From: a virus
Virus record (IMG/VR): IMGVR_UViG_3300037521_000133
Span: 1-50,830 of that record
Length of the DNA stretch: 50,830 nucleotides
Direction: 5' to 3' (one strand)
Of the stretch, positions 38,845 to 49,915 are shown piece by piece. The translations under genes and the position numbers were made by a program. Position 1 is the stretch's first letter. Every line of letters starts with the position of its first letter. A model generated the notes under the pieces. It was not told the origin of the DNA. It ran no database searches and saw only the letters and a program-made list of their open reading frames with translations.

Positions 38845-41800
38845 CATCATTAAAGGTGATCCAATTGGGGAGATCAAAACACAACTTGATTCCGCCCTTA
38901 CTTCATTGACTAAATTCGATGAGGGGTTGACAAAAATTGCCAAAACTCTCGATGGTTCATTTAAGAAAGCTCAATCTGATACTTTAAAAGGTATCAATGA
39001 TATAAATAAAGCTGAACGAGAAAGTGAAAAACTACTACAGGAAAAAATACGCACTGAGCAGACATTAATAAAATTAGATGCTGAACAATCCAAACTTAGA
39101 AAAGTAGAGGAACAGGAAAAACAGCAAGCGTTAAAAACTCAGATTGCATTTGCAAAGGAAACTGAGAGATTGGCAAAGGTTAAGGAGCGTGAGGCAAAAG
39201 CCTCAATAAAAGCTAAAAAGGCTGTAATTGACTCCTTAAATCCTTATAGACGATTAACAAAACAGGTTGACACCGCTCAGAATCGCTTTAAACGTCTTGC
39301 TGTACAGTATGGCGAAAACTCCAAACAGGCAAAACGAGCAGAGAAAAACTTCCTACGTTTAGATAAGCAATTAAGAAGGGTAAACACTGATGCAAAAGAC
39401 GGTAGACGCGATGTAGGGCGTTATGGATTAGCCACTGAGAAAATGGGCTTATCTGTTCGTAAGGTAACAGGACTACTCGCTCAGTTTGGTTTAGCTATGG
39501 GTGGTGTCGCAATAGCAAGATCAGCAGTTAAAGTAATTGCTGATTTTGATGAGAAGGTTGCAGATGTTGCAAAAACCACAAACCTCACAATAAAGGCCGC
39601 TAAGGAACTTTCTTTGGAATTGCTTAAGATTGATACTAGGACATCAATTACAGCACTACAAGAACTCGCTAGTGCAGCGGGTCGTTTAGGTGTCGAAGGT
39701 AAAGACGATATACTAGCGTTCACAGAATCAGCCGATAAGGTATTTGTTGCTCTTGGTGACGATCTAGGTGGTACGGCTGAGGAAATTGCGACAAATCTAG
39801 GTAAGGTTTCAGCTAATTTCGGATTATTAGAAGAGTTTGGAGTTGCTGGAGGTATTGAAAGAATCGGTTCAAGTATGAATGAGCTTTCGGCCAGTGGAGC
39901 AAGTAGTGCGGGTGCTATTCTGGATTTCACTAATCGTATGGCTGGACTTTCTAATATATTGGAGGTGCATGAGGTTCAGGCGTTAGGAGCGTTATTTGAT
40001 GAGAGTGGACAATCAATAGAGGTTGCGAGTTCAACACTATCAAAACTACTACCAACCCTTGCTACTGACTTTAAAGAGTTCGCGAAAATAGCTGGTAAAA
40101 CACCTGAAACATTCAAAAAAATAGCGGAGACATCCCCATTTAGAGCTTTACAGTTGGTTGCTAAAGGGGCAAAGAATAATGAAAAAGGATTATTCAAATT
40201 AACTAAAACGCTGGAATCTTTCGGTGTAACAAGTGCTAGAGCGGCGGGAATTGTCGGAACACTCGCTAATAAAACGGATCGATTAACAAGATTAAATAAA
40301 ATTAGTTTTAACGCGATAAAAGATAATGAGTCTGTTACTGATGAATTCAACAAGAAAAATGATACGTTAATAGCTAATTATGAGAAATTAAAAAATCAAC
40401 TTACAGCGTATATTTTAGGTACTGAAGGTGCGACAGGTGCTAGTGAAAAGTTAAAAAATTCTTTAAAATTCATCACTCAAAATTTAGGGACTATAATCAC
40501 AGTGCTAGGTAAGCTAATAAAGCTGTTTATCGTTTTTAAGCTTACAATGGCAGCGTTAAAACTTAAAGAACAAGTTGCCAATTTTAAGAAGTTTGGAGGT
40601 GCTGCAAAGAATGCGGGAGAAGGACTAAACGAAGGTGCTAAAAGTGCTAAGAATTTTGGTAGGGCATTAAAGGGAATTGGACTTGGTTTAGCTATCGGAT
40701 TAATACTTGAATTAGCTCAAGGGATGTGGGATGTTGTAAGTGGTGCGCAAGCAGCCAGAACAGCAATTGAAAGGTTAAGGAAATCAGTAAAAAAAGGAGA
40801 TGAATTTGCAACAGCAAGAATTGAAAATAGACAAGCACTATTAGTAAAAGCGTTAGCAGAGGAGCAACGTTTATTAGATCAAGGAAAACAAACTACCGAG
40901 GAATTTTTAGCGGAAAAGGAAAGATTAATAAAAGCAACAGAGGATCAGATTAAAGCAGATATTAAATCCATAAGAATACGGAAAGATGGAGAATTAGAGA
41001 TGCTAAGATTACTTAAACCAATAAAAGAGGGAGGACGAGTAAGAAGAAGTAAAGGTGAGCAGGAATTATTAGAGTCAATGGGATTGGCTGATCCTAAGAA
41101 ATTAGCAGGAAGGGTTGCACAATTAAAGGCAAATATAGCCTCACAAACAGTAAAGATAAGATTATACAAAGAAGAATTAGAAGGAGTAACCGAAGCCTCA
41201 AAAGATGCGATTTCAGCCATTATATCACATACTGTAACTGTAGAAGATAATACTAAATCAACAAAGAAGCTTAACACCGCGCTGGGAGAGCAAAATGAGC
41301 TTCTAAGCCGTCAATTAAAATTGCTCCATGAGATAGATCAACTAGATTTTGATGTTAGTGTGCGTGAACTTCAAGAACAAATCAACGAAGAGGTTGCGAA
41401 TGCAGCTAAAGGAGCTAGGGAAACCGCTGAATTAGATGTTGATTTTATTGAGGAATTAATTCAAAAGAAAAACGACATATTAAAAGACGCAGCAATAGAC
41501 CGTCAAGAATTTGAGATCGCTACTTTAAAAGAACAAGCCCGTATTGAGGAATCTGAGGCGTTAAGTTCTTTGGAAGACAAAAAAGCCAAACTTTTGAAAC
41601 AAGAAGGTTTATCGGCGGCGCAAAAAGAAAATATAGAAAAGCAATTCCAAATACAATTACAACAATTGGAAAGGGATCAATTACAACGTGCTGCGGATTT
41701 AGAGTTAGAAATACGACTGTTAAAGACCCGTACAAAAGAGGAGTTGATTGAGATTACCAAATCTCAAAACGCTGAGATAAACGCTGTAAACGATGAGTTG

Positions 41801-42673
41801 ATTGACGCACAAATCGAAGGTGCTGAAAAACTGAATGAAGCAAAAAGGGAGGCTGATAAAAAGGAGTTAGAAGACAAAAAAGAATTTATTAAAACCCTTC
41901 TTTCGATAGAACAAGCGATTACTGATGCGCTATCGGATCAAATCGACAGACGTATTGCACTCAAGGATAAAGAAATTTCCAAGGCTCAGGAGGCTCAAGA
42001 TTTCTTTAAGCAATTAGCAGCCAACGGAAACATTGAGGCCAAACAATCGATCAAGGAACAAATTGAGTTTGAAAAAGAGGCTCAACGTGAACGCGACAGA
42101 TTAGAACGTCAAAAAGCCAACCTACAATTAATCAGTTCAGGTATACAAACATTTACCAAACAAATCGAAGCTGGAGCTAAACCTGGCGAAGCACTTGCAA
42201 CTACAATTGTAACAACTACGGCATTAACCGCTTTCTTGGCTGGACTGTTCAATTTCTTCGAAGTAGGTACTATGAATGCACCTGAAGGAATGGCGGTTGT
42301 TGACGAAAAGGGAGCTGAGATAATTACTGATAAAAAAGGTAATATTAAATCGCTTGGTACAGGATCGGGTGCTAGATCTACTTATTTGGATTCTGGAGAT
42401 AAGGTTTATACCGCAGCGCAAACGGTAAATATCATGTCAAGGTTGGACAATGCAAGCAACGCAAACAGGATGAATAGTAAAATCGACAGTGCTGGCTCAA
42501 CGTTTGATTTAATCGCAATGGAGAAAGGTATTTCAAGATCGTTCGATAGCTCGATAAAGAAAATGCCACACAGCAACGTTAATTGGCAAAATGTAGCGCA
42601 TGGAGTAGCTAAGGTTGTAACGGACAATGTTCGTGGCAATTATGTTCAACGGACAAATGATTGGATATCATGA
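38816..42673 (+). CDS. Tail tape measure protein
   Basis: At 1285 residues this is the longest gene. Long Lys/Glu-rich coiled coils flank hydrophobic segments at about residues 220-235, 558-580, 620-636 and 1128-1150, a standard tape measure layout with membrane-insertion segments. With roughly 0.15 nm of tail per residue, the tail would be near 190 nm, so this is a siphovirus. A Gly/Ala-rich region with ASAAGRLGVEG and SSAGAILDFTNRM follows the first segment and resembles the TP901-type tape measure core. Confidence 0.9.
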   Translation: MAENPVEKSDIIKGDPIGEIKTQLDSALTSLTKFDEGLTKIAKTLDGSFKKAQSDTLKGINDINKAERESEKLLQEKIRTEQTLIKLDAEQSKLRKVEEQEKQQALKTQIAFAKETERLAKVKEREAKASIKAKKAVIDSLNPYRRLTKQVDTAQNRFKRLAVQYGENSKQAKRAEKNFLRLDKQLRRVNTDAKDGRRDVGRYGLATEKMGLSVRKVTGLLAQFGLAMGGVAIARSAVKVIADFDEKVADVAKTTNLTIKAAKELSLELLKIDTRTSITALQELASAAGRLGVEGKDDILAFTESADKVFVALGDDLGGTAEEIATNLGKVSANFGLLEEFGVAGGIERIGSSMNELSASGASSAGAILDFTNRMAGLSNILEVHEVQALGALFDESGQSIEVASSTLSKLLPTLATDFKEFAKIAGKTPETFKKIAETSPFRALQLVAKGAKNNEKGLFKLTKTLESFGVTSARAAGIVGTLANKTDRLTRLNKISFNAIKDNESVTDEFNKKNDTLIANYEKLKNQLTAYILGTEGATGASEKLKNSLKFITQNLGTIITVLGKLIKLFIVFKLTMAALKLKEQVANFKKFGGAAKNAGEGLNEGAKSAKNFGRALKGIGLGLAIGLILELAQGMWDVVSGAQAARTAIERLRKSVKKGDEFATARIENRQALLVKALAEEQRLLDQGKQTTEEFLAEKERLIKATEDQIKADIKSIRIRKDGELEMLRLLKPIKEGGRVRRSKGEQELLESMGLADPKKLAGRVAQLKANIASQTVKIRLYKEELEGVTEASKDAISAIISHTVTVEDNTKSTKKLNTALGEQNELLSRQLKLLHEIDQLDFDVSVRELQEQINEEVANAAKGARETAELDVDFIEELIQKKNDILKDAAIDRQEFEIATLKEQARIEESEALSSLEDKKAKLLKQEGLSAAQKENIEKQFQIQLQQLERDQLQRAADLELEIRLLKTRTKEELIEITKSQNAEINAVNDELIDAQIEGAEKLNEAKREADKKELEDKKEFIKTLLSIEQAITDALSDQIDRRIALKDKEISKAQEAQDFFKQLAANGNIEAKQSIKEQIEFEKEAQRERDRLERQKANLQLISSGIQTFTKQIEAGAKPGEALATTIVTTTALTAFLAGLFNFFEVGTMNAPEGMAVVDEKGAEIITDKKGNIKSLGTGSGARSTYLDSGDKVYTAAQTVNIMSRLDNASNANRMNSKIDSAGSTFDLIAMEKGISRSFDSSIKKMPHSNVNWQNVAHGVAKVVTDNVRGNYVQRTNDWIS

Positions 42674-44391
42674 ACAAGATTAAATATATCCTTGATGGTG
42701 TCGTATCGCACCCACGTAAACAAATCACTGACGACAATAGTGGCGTTCAATACTCTTTTGATTTTGGAGGGTCGAGAACGCGCCTATTGGAATTAGCCGT
42801 TTCAAACCTTGAGTTTGTAGGTGAGGATTATTTTAGAATTAAAAATTGGCTAAACACAAAGGGGTATTATTTAGGGATGCCAATGGACATTGAATATTCG
42901 CAGTTGGACATTGAAAAATACTTACTCGACTTTTCGGCTGAGAGTTTCAGGGAAAAAGAGGGTTTTTCTTATACAGTACCACTACGTAAATTTGAGGGAA
43001 CGGATAACTTTTTCGATAATGCTATGGGTGTTTCGTTCGCTCGACTACCATGGCAACCCGCCGACTTTGTAGATATCGACTATGTAATTGTACCAGAAGC
43101 TCAGTTTAGTTATTTCATATCATTGGCTATTGCGACTTTTGGACTTGCTCGGGAGTTTGCTAATTCAATTCAAGAGATTCAGGAAGGTATTGCAGATGTA
43201 GTAAAAGCAAGTACACCTGTGGGCTTTCCACCTGTGCCTGATTGGGGAGCTATTATAGTCGCTATTATTAAATTGGCCGCCCGTATAGCATACGCGATAT
43301 TCATAATCATAGCATTAATAAAACTAGCTATAGAAATACTTAACCTTATTTTTCCGAAAATCAGACAATTCAAAGGGGTTGGTGTTAAGCGATTAATTGA
43401 GCGTACGGCAGAGAAATACGATCTTGTATTGAATTCAACACTATTGGACTCGTTGGAACCATTAACTATTCTTCCAGCACCATTGCGTAAAAAGGAACCT
43501 TCTTGGTTTACTGAGTTGTTTTTTCCAGCGACATTGGCTTTTACATATGGCTATCCATCTCCAAAAGATGTTGTTAAGTCTCCTGGACAAGTAATAAAAG
43601 TTGTTGAGGATGTGTTTAATGCTGAGTCTGTTGTTAGAAATGGTGAATTAGTTATCGAAAATGAGGAGTTTTTCATTCAAAATGCAGCTACCAATATTGA
43701 TTTAGCTTACAACATCCAAGAAAGTATTGATAATTCGAAAGGAAATAATGCTGATGAGATATTCAAACGTATCGTTATCGACTATCCAACTGACCCAATG
43801 GATTTCAATACGTTTGATGATACTAAGGATAGTACAAACGAACAATCGAGTGAAATTATAAACTCTCCAGGTGCAAGCTACGAGTTAATCAAAAATCTTG
43901 ATTTCAGAACAACGACTTTTGCACGTGGTACTAGAAAGGGAAAATTAACTTTTGTTGAAAAGGTGGCAAAAACATTCGCTGAAGGAATAGACCTTTTCAC
44001 AGGTTCCGATTTGGCCTCTATTATTGAGGACAGAAAAAACGTTCTACAATTAGAAACTCAATACCCATCGGTTACAAAATGGCTTTGGATGAATGGTTCG
44101 AGATTGCACGAGGATCAAAATCAGTTTATCGGTGCTAAGGCACTTGAGGCTTTCCATATACCAAGACAAATTGAAAACAACCAAAAAGACACCGTTGAGA
44201 AAATGCCGTGGGCATCTACAAAGGAGGAGTTGTTTGATTTGCTGGATAATAATTACGTAAATTTAGACAACGGTAAGGTTGCTAAGGTGCTTAGAGGTAC
44301 ATGGAGCGAAGAGACACATATAGCCCTTATTGATCATGAGGTAAAACGTGCCTCGGTAAATGAAGAAACTATAGAAATAAATCCAGGATGA
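42670..44391 (+). CDS. Distal tail protein with hydrophobic helices
   Basis: The ATG at 42670 overlaps the tape measure stop (ATGA). The 573-residue protein comes where the distal tail/hub protein normally lies. Residues 1-190 are beta-rich. Unusually, residues about 192-227 form two strongly hydrophobic helices (GAIIVAIIKLAARIAYAI, FIIIALIKLAIEIL), which could insert into the host membrane during DNA injection. The rest is mixed. Confidence 0.55.
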   Translation: MNKIKYILDGVVSHPRKQITDDNSGVQYSFDFGGSRTRLLELAVSNLEFVGEDYFRIKNWLNTKGYYLGMPMDIEYSQLDIEKYLLDFSAESFREKEGFSYTVPLRKFEGTDNFFDNAMGVSFARLPWQPADFVDIDYVIVPEAQFSYFISLAIATFGLAREFANSIQEIQEGIADVVKASTPVGFPPVPDWGAIIVAIIKLAARIAYAIFIIIALIKLAIEILNLIFPKIRQFKGVGVKRLIERTAEKYDLVLNSTLLDSLEPLTILPAPLRKKEPSWFTELFFPATLAFTYGYPSPKDVVKSPGQVIKVVEDVFNAESVVRNGELVIENEEFFIQNAATNIDLAYNIQESIDNSKGNNADEIFKRIVIDYPTDPMDFNTFDDTKDSTNEQSSEIINSPGASYELIKNLDFRTTTFARGTRKGKLTFVEKVAKTFAEGIDLFTGSDLASIIEDRKNVLQLETQYPSVTKWLWMNGSRLHEDQNQFIGAKALEAFHIPRQIENNQKDTVEKMPWASTKEELFDLLDNNYVNLDNGKVAKVLRGTWSEETHIALIDHEVKRASVNEETIEINPG

Positions 44392-44642
44392 ATTTAGAGC
44401 AGACCATATTGAATGAAATGAAAAGCATGGGTAAGAGAGCAGCTAGTCTACTTGATGATGCAGCCGCTACCGAAAGTATGCTAAGTGGATTACTTGCGAA
44501 CCGCGATGATGTACCTAAAGATATGCTGAAACCCTTGGACGATGAATTAAAGACAATACGTGAGGGTAAGTCAAATTTGAATGAGAAGTTAGCAGATATT
44601 GAAAAAACGTTAAGAAGAAATGGCAACAACAATAGAAAATAA
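44388..44642 (+). CDS. Small coiled-coil tail protein, 84 aa
   Basis: Overlaps the previous gene by four bases and the next by 23. It is all-helical with heptads (LDDELKTIREGKSNLNEKL) and would suit a trimeric or dimeric linker in the baseplate. Confidence 0.6.
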   Translation: MNLEQTILNEMKSMGKRAASLLDDAAATESMLSGLLANRDDVPKDMLKPLDDELKTIREGKSNLNEKLADIEKTLRRNGNNNRK

Positions 44643-46962
44643 GAACTATTCTACTCGTAATTATCCTGCGGGGAATGAATTTGAGTTATCGAATGCTACA
44701 CAATTCGTCACTGATGTAATTGATATTGTTGTTGATTTTGATTTTGAGAGTTCAATGGCTTTTCAAGTTCAGATAGTTGACCAGTTTTCTATTAAAATCC
44801 TTGGCGGGAATTGGCAACAACTTGGATTTAAGATCGGTCATGTTTTAGACTTAAGCGGAAGTATCCTAAACGGAGGAAACACGGTAATATATAACCCGTT
44901 GAATGTTACCGTTACAAATGTTGTGGGTGATATAATGACTTTCAATACAACGTTAGAAGATCCCGTACCTTTTCCACCATCTCAAACGACCTCTGTTGTG
45001 GGCCAATTAATGCCACAACCAAGCGGAAGCACTTCAAACACAACACTTGGAATCGTAAACACCTCCATAACTGCCCCTGAATCGATTGAGATATTTCATA
45101 ATCTAGTACAAAACTCTTCGCAAGGTTCTGACTTTTCGCTATTTGATGGTGAGGTAAATAGATTTAGAGCGATAGGAACGGACGCAATGGGTATCGGTGC
45201 ATTCATAACAATGACTCAATTGGGTGATAAATCTGGAGGTACTTATAAATCTGTAATTCTTGAACGGCTTGCAGATGTAGGTGGCAAGTTCTCTTATCAA
45301 ATAGTATTCATTTTAGCGAACCCTTATAAATTTGAGGCTGCTAATTTCGATGAGCCAACACAATACAACGGAAGCGCATCTCTAAAGCCGTATTACAGGA
45401 TACTTGCACTTCCTGTAGCGAATGATCCAAATAGCTTCTTAGAAGCGACATATGCCGTACAACAAGGCAATTTGGGTTGGTATAATGAAAGTTACAACCA
45501 AGGGAGTAATGATTTTGTTGTCGAATCGGTTACTTTCGCAACGGTTGGGGCTGTTCAATTGGCAAAACCAGACTACTCACAAATAAACGTAGTCACGGTA
45601 GTAATATCAGGTAGTGTTAATTTCATAGAGAAGATCGAGGGGGAGTTTTATTTGATACCGCCAATCGATACAGTGAAAAACCAACTTGACAACCAAGGTG
45701 ATAGCACATCGCTTTCGAATTTTTACTTTGATGATACGGGCGCACCATTTATAGAAATATATGTTTTTGGGAGTGGAGGGGCAACAATTCCAACAAGTGC
45801 GCACTCGATAGTTATAGGGGCGAATGAAATCACAATTTCTTTTAGGCTTAACCCAACGGCTAACTTCGAGGCTTTGGTAGATGCTCTTAATGATGATCAA
45901 CGAAACTACAGAATAGGGTTAAATGTCGAAAGTGTTGGAGGTACTGTTAATGTGAATAATTCTGTTTCTTTAGCTGTAAGCGAGGGGTTAATGGAAAAAG
46001 CCCCTTTGATAGGTGGTGATTTTGACGGACTACGATCGGCAACATTTTACAACCATAAAAATATAATTGGTGGTGCGGGTGCTGCAACATTCCCAGGCAA
46101 TCCCGAAGATGATGTATTGTATTATGCAAATATTGATTTTGAGAAAGCCGATACATGGTCTAGCGCGACACTCGATATTCGAATCACAAGAGATTCGGAT
46201 GGGTTGTTTTTTATACTTGATGAGCAATTTATCCCATTCGGATCATACGTTACAACAAACGATGGTGTTCAGCAGATAGATTTTTTACAGCAAATTCAAC
46301 AATATTTAGAGTCTCCAGATAGAAATAAGATTCAAATGTTGGTCAATGGAAACGATACACCAACGACATACGAACTTGATATTATTTGGTCAATCATGAT
46401 TAACTGGCGAAAATGGATAGCTCAATCAAATGCTTTTGTTGATTTCTACGATAATACATTACCTCACAACGGACTCAATAGAGAGTGGATGCGTTATTTA
46501 CGAATAGCGGGTTATACTTTATCCGTTGAGGTTACTTTGATAGATGACGCAAATACGGCGTTTAGATTTGGATCTGAAATTACATTAGTTGATTATGATG
46601 ATACTCCAGATGTGACGACAACGGTTTTATATTATGATGAGAATGATGTAGCGACTCCTAATTTTATAAATGGTCAAACAAACCGTATTGAGGCTACGCA
46701 TGTAAATAATGTTGGCGCGTGGAATCAAGATGATACGTGGGGATGGAACTCATTGAGACCTGAAGGTGATGAACCAAATAAACGAATTTCAACAGTTTGG
46801 GATTGGACATCGCAAAACCTACCGTTAAAACCATTGGCGGGGTTTACGAAAGCCAAAATAACATATCCTGTAGCGAACACATGTATAATTGAATGCGGTG
46901 TAGACACAAACATGACAACAGATATTAGTTCAGTAATTGTAAAAATTGATGACGCGAAATAA
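44620..46962 (+). CDS. Large tail/baseplate protein, 780 aa
   Basis: A long beta-rich protein, Asn/Thr/Val-rich, with many short strands and no coiled coil. It starts inside the previous gene and its stop overlaps the next start (TAATGG). It is probably a baseplate or tail-tip component. The central region (residues about 320-460) has Ig-like features such as NSVSLAVSEG. Confidence 0.55.
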   Translation: MATTIENKNYSTRNYPAGNEFELSNATQFVTDVIDIVVDFDFESSMAFQVQIVDQFSIKILGGNWQQLGFKIGHVLDLSGSILNGGNTVIYNPLNVTVTNVVGDIMTFNTTLEDPVPFPPSQTTSVVGQLMPQPSGSTSNTTLGIVNTSITAPESIEIFHNLVQNSSQGSDFSLFDGEVNRFRAIGTDAMGIGAFITMTQLGDKSGGTYKSVILERLADVGGKFSYQIVFILANPYKFEAANFDEPTQYNGSASLKPYYRILALPVANDPNSFLEATYAVQQGNLGWYNESYNQGSNDFVVESVTFATVGAVQLAKPDYSQINVVTVVISGSVNFIEKIEGEFYLIPPIDTVKNQLDNQGDSTSLSNFYFDDTGAPFIEIYVFGSGGATIPTSAHSIVIGANEITISFRLNPTANFEALVDALNDDQRNYRIGLNVESVGGTVNVNNSVSLAVSEGLMEKAPLIGGDFDGLRSATFYNHKNIIGGAGAATFPGNPEDDVLYYANIDFEKADTWSSATLDIRITRDSDGLFFILDEQFIPFGSYVTTNDGVQQIDFLQQIQQYLESPDRNKIQMLVNGNDTPTTYELDIIWSIMINWRKWIAQSNAFVDFYDNTLPHNGLNREWMRYLRIAGYTLSVEVTLIDDANTAFRFGSEITLVDYDDTPDVTTTVLYYDENDVATPNFINGQTNRIEATHVNNVGAWNQDDTWGWNSLRPEGDEPNKRISTVWDWTSQNLPLKPLAGFTKAKITYPVANTCIIECGVDTNMTTDISSVIVKIDDAK

Positions 46963-48647
46963 TGGCAAAGAACGTACACATAGAAGAAGTATCTAAAATT
47001 AGAATTCCATCCGTTGCAACAATGGAGGATCGCGGGTTAAAGTTCTGTAAAACACCTATTCGCGCAGTTGCTACTTTGGATTCTGTTGATTTAGATAAGA
47101 ATTCAAGACTAGGATTGGCTTATAAATTCGATGTCATTACTGTTGAACTTGAGCGCCAAAGAGATGGTGTTACAATTCCCGCTCCTGGAATAGCGGTTAA
47201 TTTTCCACATCAATCTGACGCTATTGGATTTATTATTGATTGGCGACAACTTACACGATCAGGGCCAGGAGGTGTTGAACTTGATCAAGGATGTTATAGA
47301 GTTAAAGTTAATTGGACGGCTGGCATTGCTGCGGGATTCTTTTACGAGTGTTCAATAAACCTTTTGCAGTACAACAATTTCAACACCGAGGATCATGTGA
47401 ACATGTTTGTTGTTTTAAATGACTATGTGAAGCACCAAGGAATCAACTATAAAGATTCTGGATTCGCTACAACTATAATGTTTAGAGGTCAATTTGGGTA
47501 TATGCAGCCTAACTATTTGACTGTAAACAATATTTATTCCTCAGATGATTCTCGCAGGAAAGTAGACATTAAAGCGATTAGAACGTATGAACTTAGAACA
47601 AATCAACTTCTATCATGTGTTACTCAACAAATCGACGAACGGTATCTTTTAGCCGCTAATCAGATATATATAACCGATTGGAACGCAAATAATCATGTTC
47701 GGGGTGAGTATGTGAACTTCCCAGTAATTTTATCTGAGGACGAAAGCCCTAGTTTTGAATATAACACAGGGGTTTTTGCAAAAATGACAGCTGTATTTAA
47801 GGATAAACAGCAACTTTTCGAAAGTAAATACAATGGTGACATTAAGGGATCTGATAATATTATCCTTGAATTGCCTTTATTGATTGGGTCAGGTGCGGAA
47901 TGTGAGCCTGATTATTATTTAGATTTGTTTTTGACGGCTACGGGAATAACCGACCCAATAATAGTAGCAGCACTTACAGTGTTCGTTAATGAGCTTAAAA
48001 TAAACAACCTTTGGAACAAGATAACTGCATTGTGGCCTTTTGTTGGAGGAACCGCTGCGACACATAAGTACAATTTAAAAGACGCTAGAGACCTTGATGA
48101 AGCGCATAGATTAGAGTTTATTGGTACGTGGGTACATGATTCTGACGGTGCAGCTTCTGACGGTATTGCGGGATCCTATGGTGATACAAACTATAACGCC
48201 GAACAACAAAATCCTGTTCGTTACAAGCATTTGAGCGGATACATTCAAACGGATCTTGCTGGCGGGTTAATAGGCGCGGTACAAAACCCTGCCGATCAAA
48301 TAGTCCAATTGGGCGGTTCGTTGTTTAGTTCGCTATCTGGTGGTGTGTTAAGCTCTGCCGTTGCAGCCGATAAAGGTCTGTATCTCGTTACAAGGGATGA
48401 CAATACCGACTCAAGAACTTATATTAATGGTGTCTTGGCATATACGGCAGTTGGTGGAATACTCGGTCTAGGAAACAAAGATTTGAACTATTATTTTGCT
48501 GCGAGAAATAACGATGGTGTTGCTGATTTTTTAATGGATAATCCATATAGCCTTTTAACAATTGGTAAGGCGTTTGATGCTACAGAACAAGCAGCGTTTG
48601 ACACAATTGTAACGACCTTTCAAACAGCATTAAGTAGAAATGTATAA
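46962..48647 (+). CDS. Tail fibre-like protein with lectin-like C-terminus
   Basis: The 561-residue protein has a baseplate-type first half and, from about residue 385, a LamG/concanavalin-like domain: GTWVHDSDGAASDGI, then a ligand-display region with DSRTYINGVLAY and NYYFAARNNDG strands, ending in helix SLLTIGKAFDATEQAAF. Such domains bind sugars, so it is a candidate receptor-binding protein. It overlaps its upstream neighbour by one base. Confidence 0.6.
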   Translation: MAKNVHIEEVSKIRIPSVATMEDRGLKFCKTPIRAVATLDSVDLDKNSRLGLAYKFDVITVELERQRDGVTIPAPGIAVNFPHQSDAIGFIIDWRQLTRSGPGGVELDQGCYRVKVNWTAGIAAGFFYECSINLLQYNNFNTEDHVNMFVVLNDYVKHQGINYKDSGFATTIMFRGQFGYMQPNYLTVNNIYSSDDSRRKVDIKAIRTYELRTNQLLSCVTQQIDERYLLAANQIYITDWNANNHVRGEYVNFPVILSEDESPSFEYNTGVFAKMTAVFKDKQQLFESKYNGDIKGSDNIILELPLLIGSGAECEPDYYLDLFLTATGITDPIIVAALTVFVNELKINNLWNKITALWPFVGGTAATHKYNLKDARDLDEAHRLEFIGTWVHDSDGAASDGIAGSYGDTNYNAEQQNPVRYKHLSGYIQTDLAGGLIGAVQNPADQIVQLGGSLFSSLSGGVLSSAVAADKGLYLVTRDDNTDSRTYINGVLAYTAVGGILGLGNKDLNYYFAARNNDGVADFLMDNPYSLLTIGKAFDATEQAAFDTIVTTFQTALSRNV

Positions 48648-48652
48648 ATATT

Positions 48653-49462
48653 ATGGCTGATAGATTTAAAATACAGGGAAATGACTTTCTAATTTTTGAT
48701 AGTGCTGCACCAAAGGATGAATCTTTGCGGTACAATCGCGCTTTGTTGGGATTCCAAAAAACTGCAACTGATATTTATCTTTTCAAGAAACTGGAGCATG
48801 AAACGGTGAAAGGCCGTGGTAATGGTTATCCATTTGCAAACATTATAAATGACGACACTGGACTTGCTTTTACTTCGCCTGACGAATTAAACCTATTCTT
48901 ATCCACGAATCTAGGTAGTTTGGTTCCTGCGGTACTCCCTGAGCGACCAAAAGGAATAGTCGATTTCTTTATAGATACGATTGGTCATGTTGGCACAGGA
49001 GTTGGCTGGGGGGATATTGGACTAATTGGTGATGTTCCTGTAGTTCTTTTCGATAAGAACGCAGAAGAGGCACAGGTGGACACGTTTAAAGTGCTGTCGC
49101 GAATATTGTTAGCTGATGTTGATCCAATTATTCGGTTCGTTACTTATTCTACGGGCTTACCAGTATTAACAACAGGCGATAGTGTTCGTTGGCAATTAGA
49201 GGCTCGGTATATTTCTGAGGACGAACTGGCGACAAAATCACCTGACGAAACATTATTGATAACTCAAACATTTCCATATATAACGGCAAATGATAGACAA
49301 GATGATTTATCGTTTACATTAGATCGTACATTAATGACGCTACAGGATAGTATACACCTTACTCTTAGTCGAATTGCTGGCGATGGTGCGGACAACTATA
49401 ATGCAGATGTTGGTGCAAGTGAATCGGATTTAAGTGTGGAGGTTACGACATTTAATCCGTAA
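48653..49462 (+). CDS. Tail fibre/tip protein with C-terminal beta knob
   Basis: The C-terminal 120 residues are a compact beta unit with a VRWQLEARYI strand and DDLSFTLDRTLMTLQDSIHL, resembling fibre knobs of other phages. The N-terminus probably attaches to the baseplate. It is a second candidate receptor-binding protein. Confidence 0.5.
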   Translation: MADRFKIQGNDFLIFDSAAPKDESLRYNRALLGFQKTATDIYLFKKLEHETVKGRGNGYPFANIINDDTGLAFTSPDELNLFLSTNLGSLVPAVLPERPKGIVDFFIDTIGHVGTGVGWGDIGLIGDVPVVLFDKNAEEAQVDTFKVLSRILLADVDPIIRFVTYSTGLPVLTTGDSVRWQLEARYISEDELATKSPDETLLITQTFPYITANDRQDDLSFTLDRTLMTLQDSIHLTLSRIAGDGADNYNADVGASESDLSVEVTTFNP

Positions 49463-49494
49463 TTTAGAACAAATACTAATTAAAATTTTATCTT

Positions 49495-49881
49495 ATGGCA
49501 GGAGACGAAGCATATATACCAATTCATTCTAATGGGGATGACATATCTCAAACGCCTAATATGAAGTTGATTGATGTTTTAGGAACGTTTTACAATTCTC
49601 TGTTTAAAATACAGGAGGTTTCAGCAAATCATAATGCAGCAAGCGGAGAAATGATTTATATGACGACAGGGGCGACAGGTAAAGATATTGTTCTACCAGC
49701 AGTTGTAGCAGGGAAAACTATAGTGGTGTTTGCAACGAAAGCAGATAATGGAGCGGGAGCGGTTACGGTTAAGTGTACGGGTGAAGATTTAATCGAAGGT
49801 AACACAACTGACACGCTTTCTGCGCAGTTTGACAAACAAAAGTATATTAGTGTGAACGGGACGGATTATTTAAAATGGTAA
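49495..49881 (+). CDS. Small beta-rich virion surface protein, 128 aa
   Basis: Thr/Val/Gly-rich beta strands (MTTGATGKDIVLPAVV) resemble part of the decoration-type protein at 34543. It probably decorates the tail or fibre tip. Start preceded by ATTTTATCTT. Confidence 0.5.
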   Translation: MAGDEAYIPIHSNGDDISQTPNMKLIDVLGTFYNSLFKIQEVSANHNAASGEMIYMTTGATGKDIVLPAVVAGKTIVVFATKADNGAGAVTVKCTGEDLIEGNTTDTLSAQFDKQKYISVNGTDYLKW

Positions 49882-49915
49882 TTTGCGGTATTATTAATCA
49901 TTAAAAAATATAATT

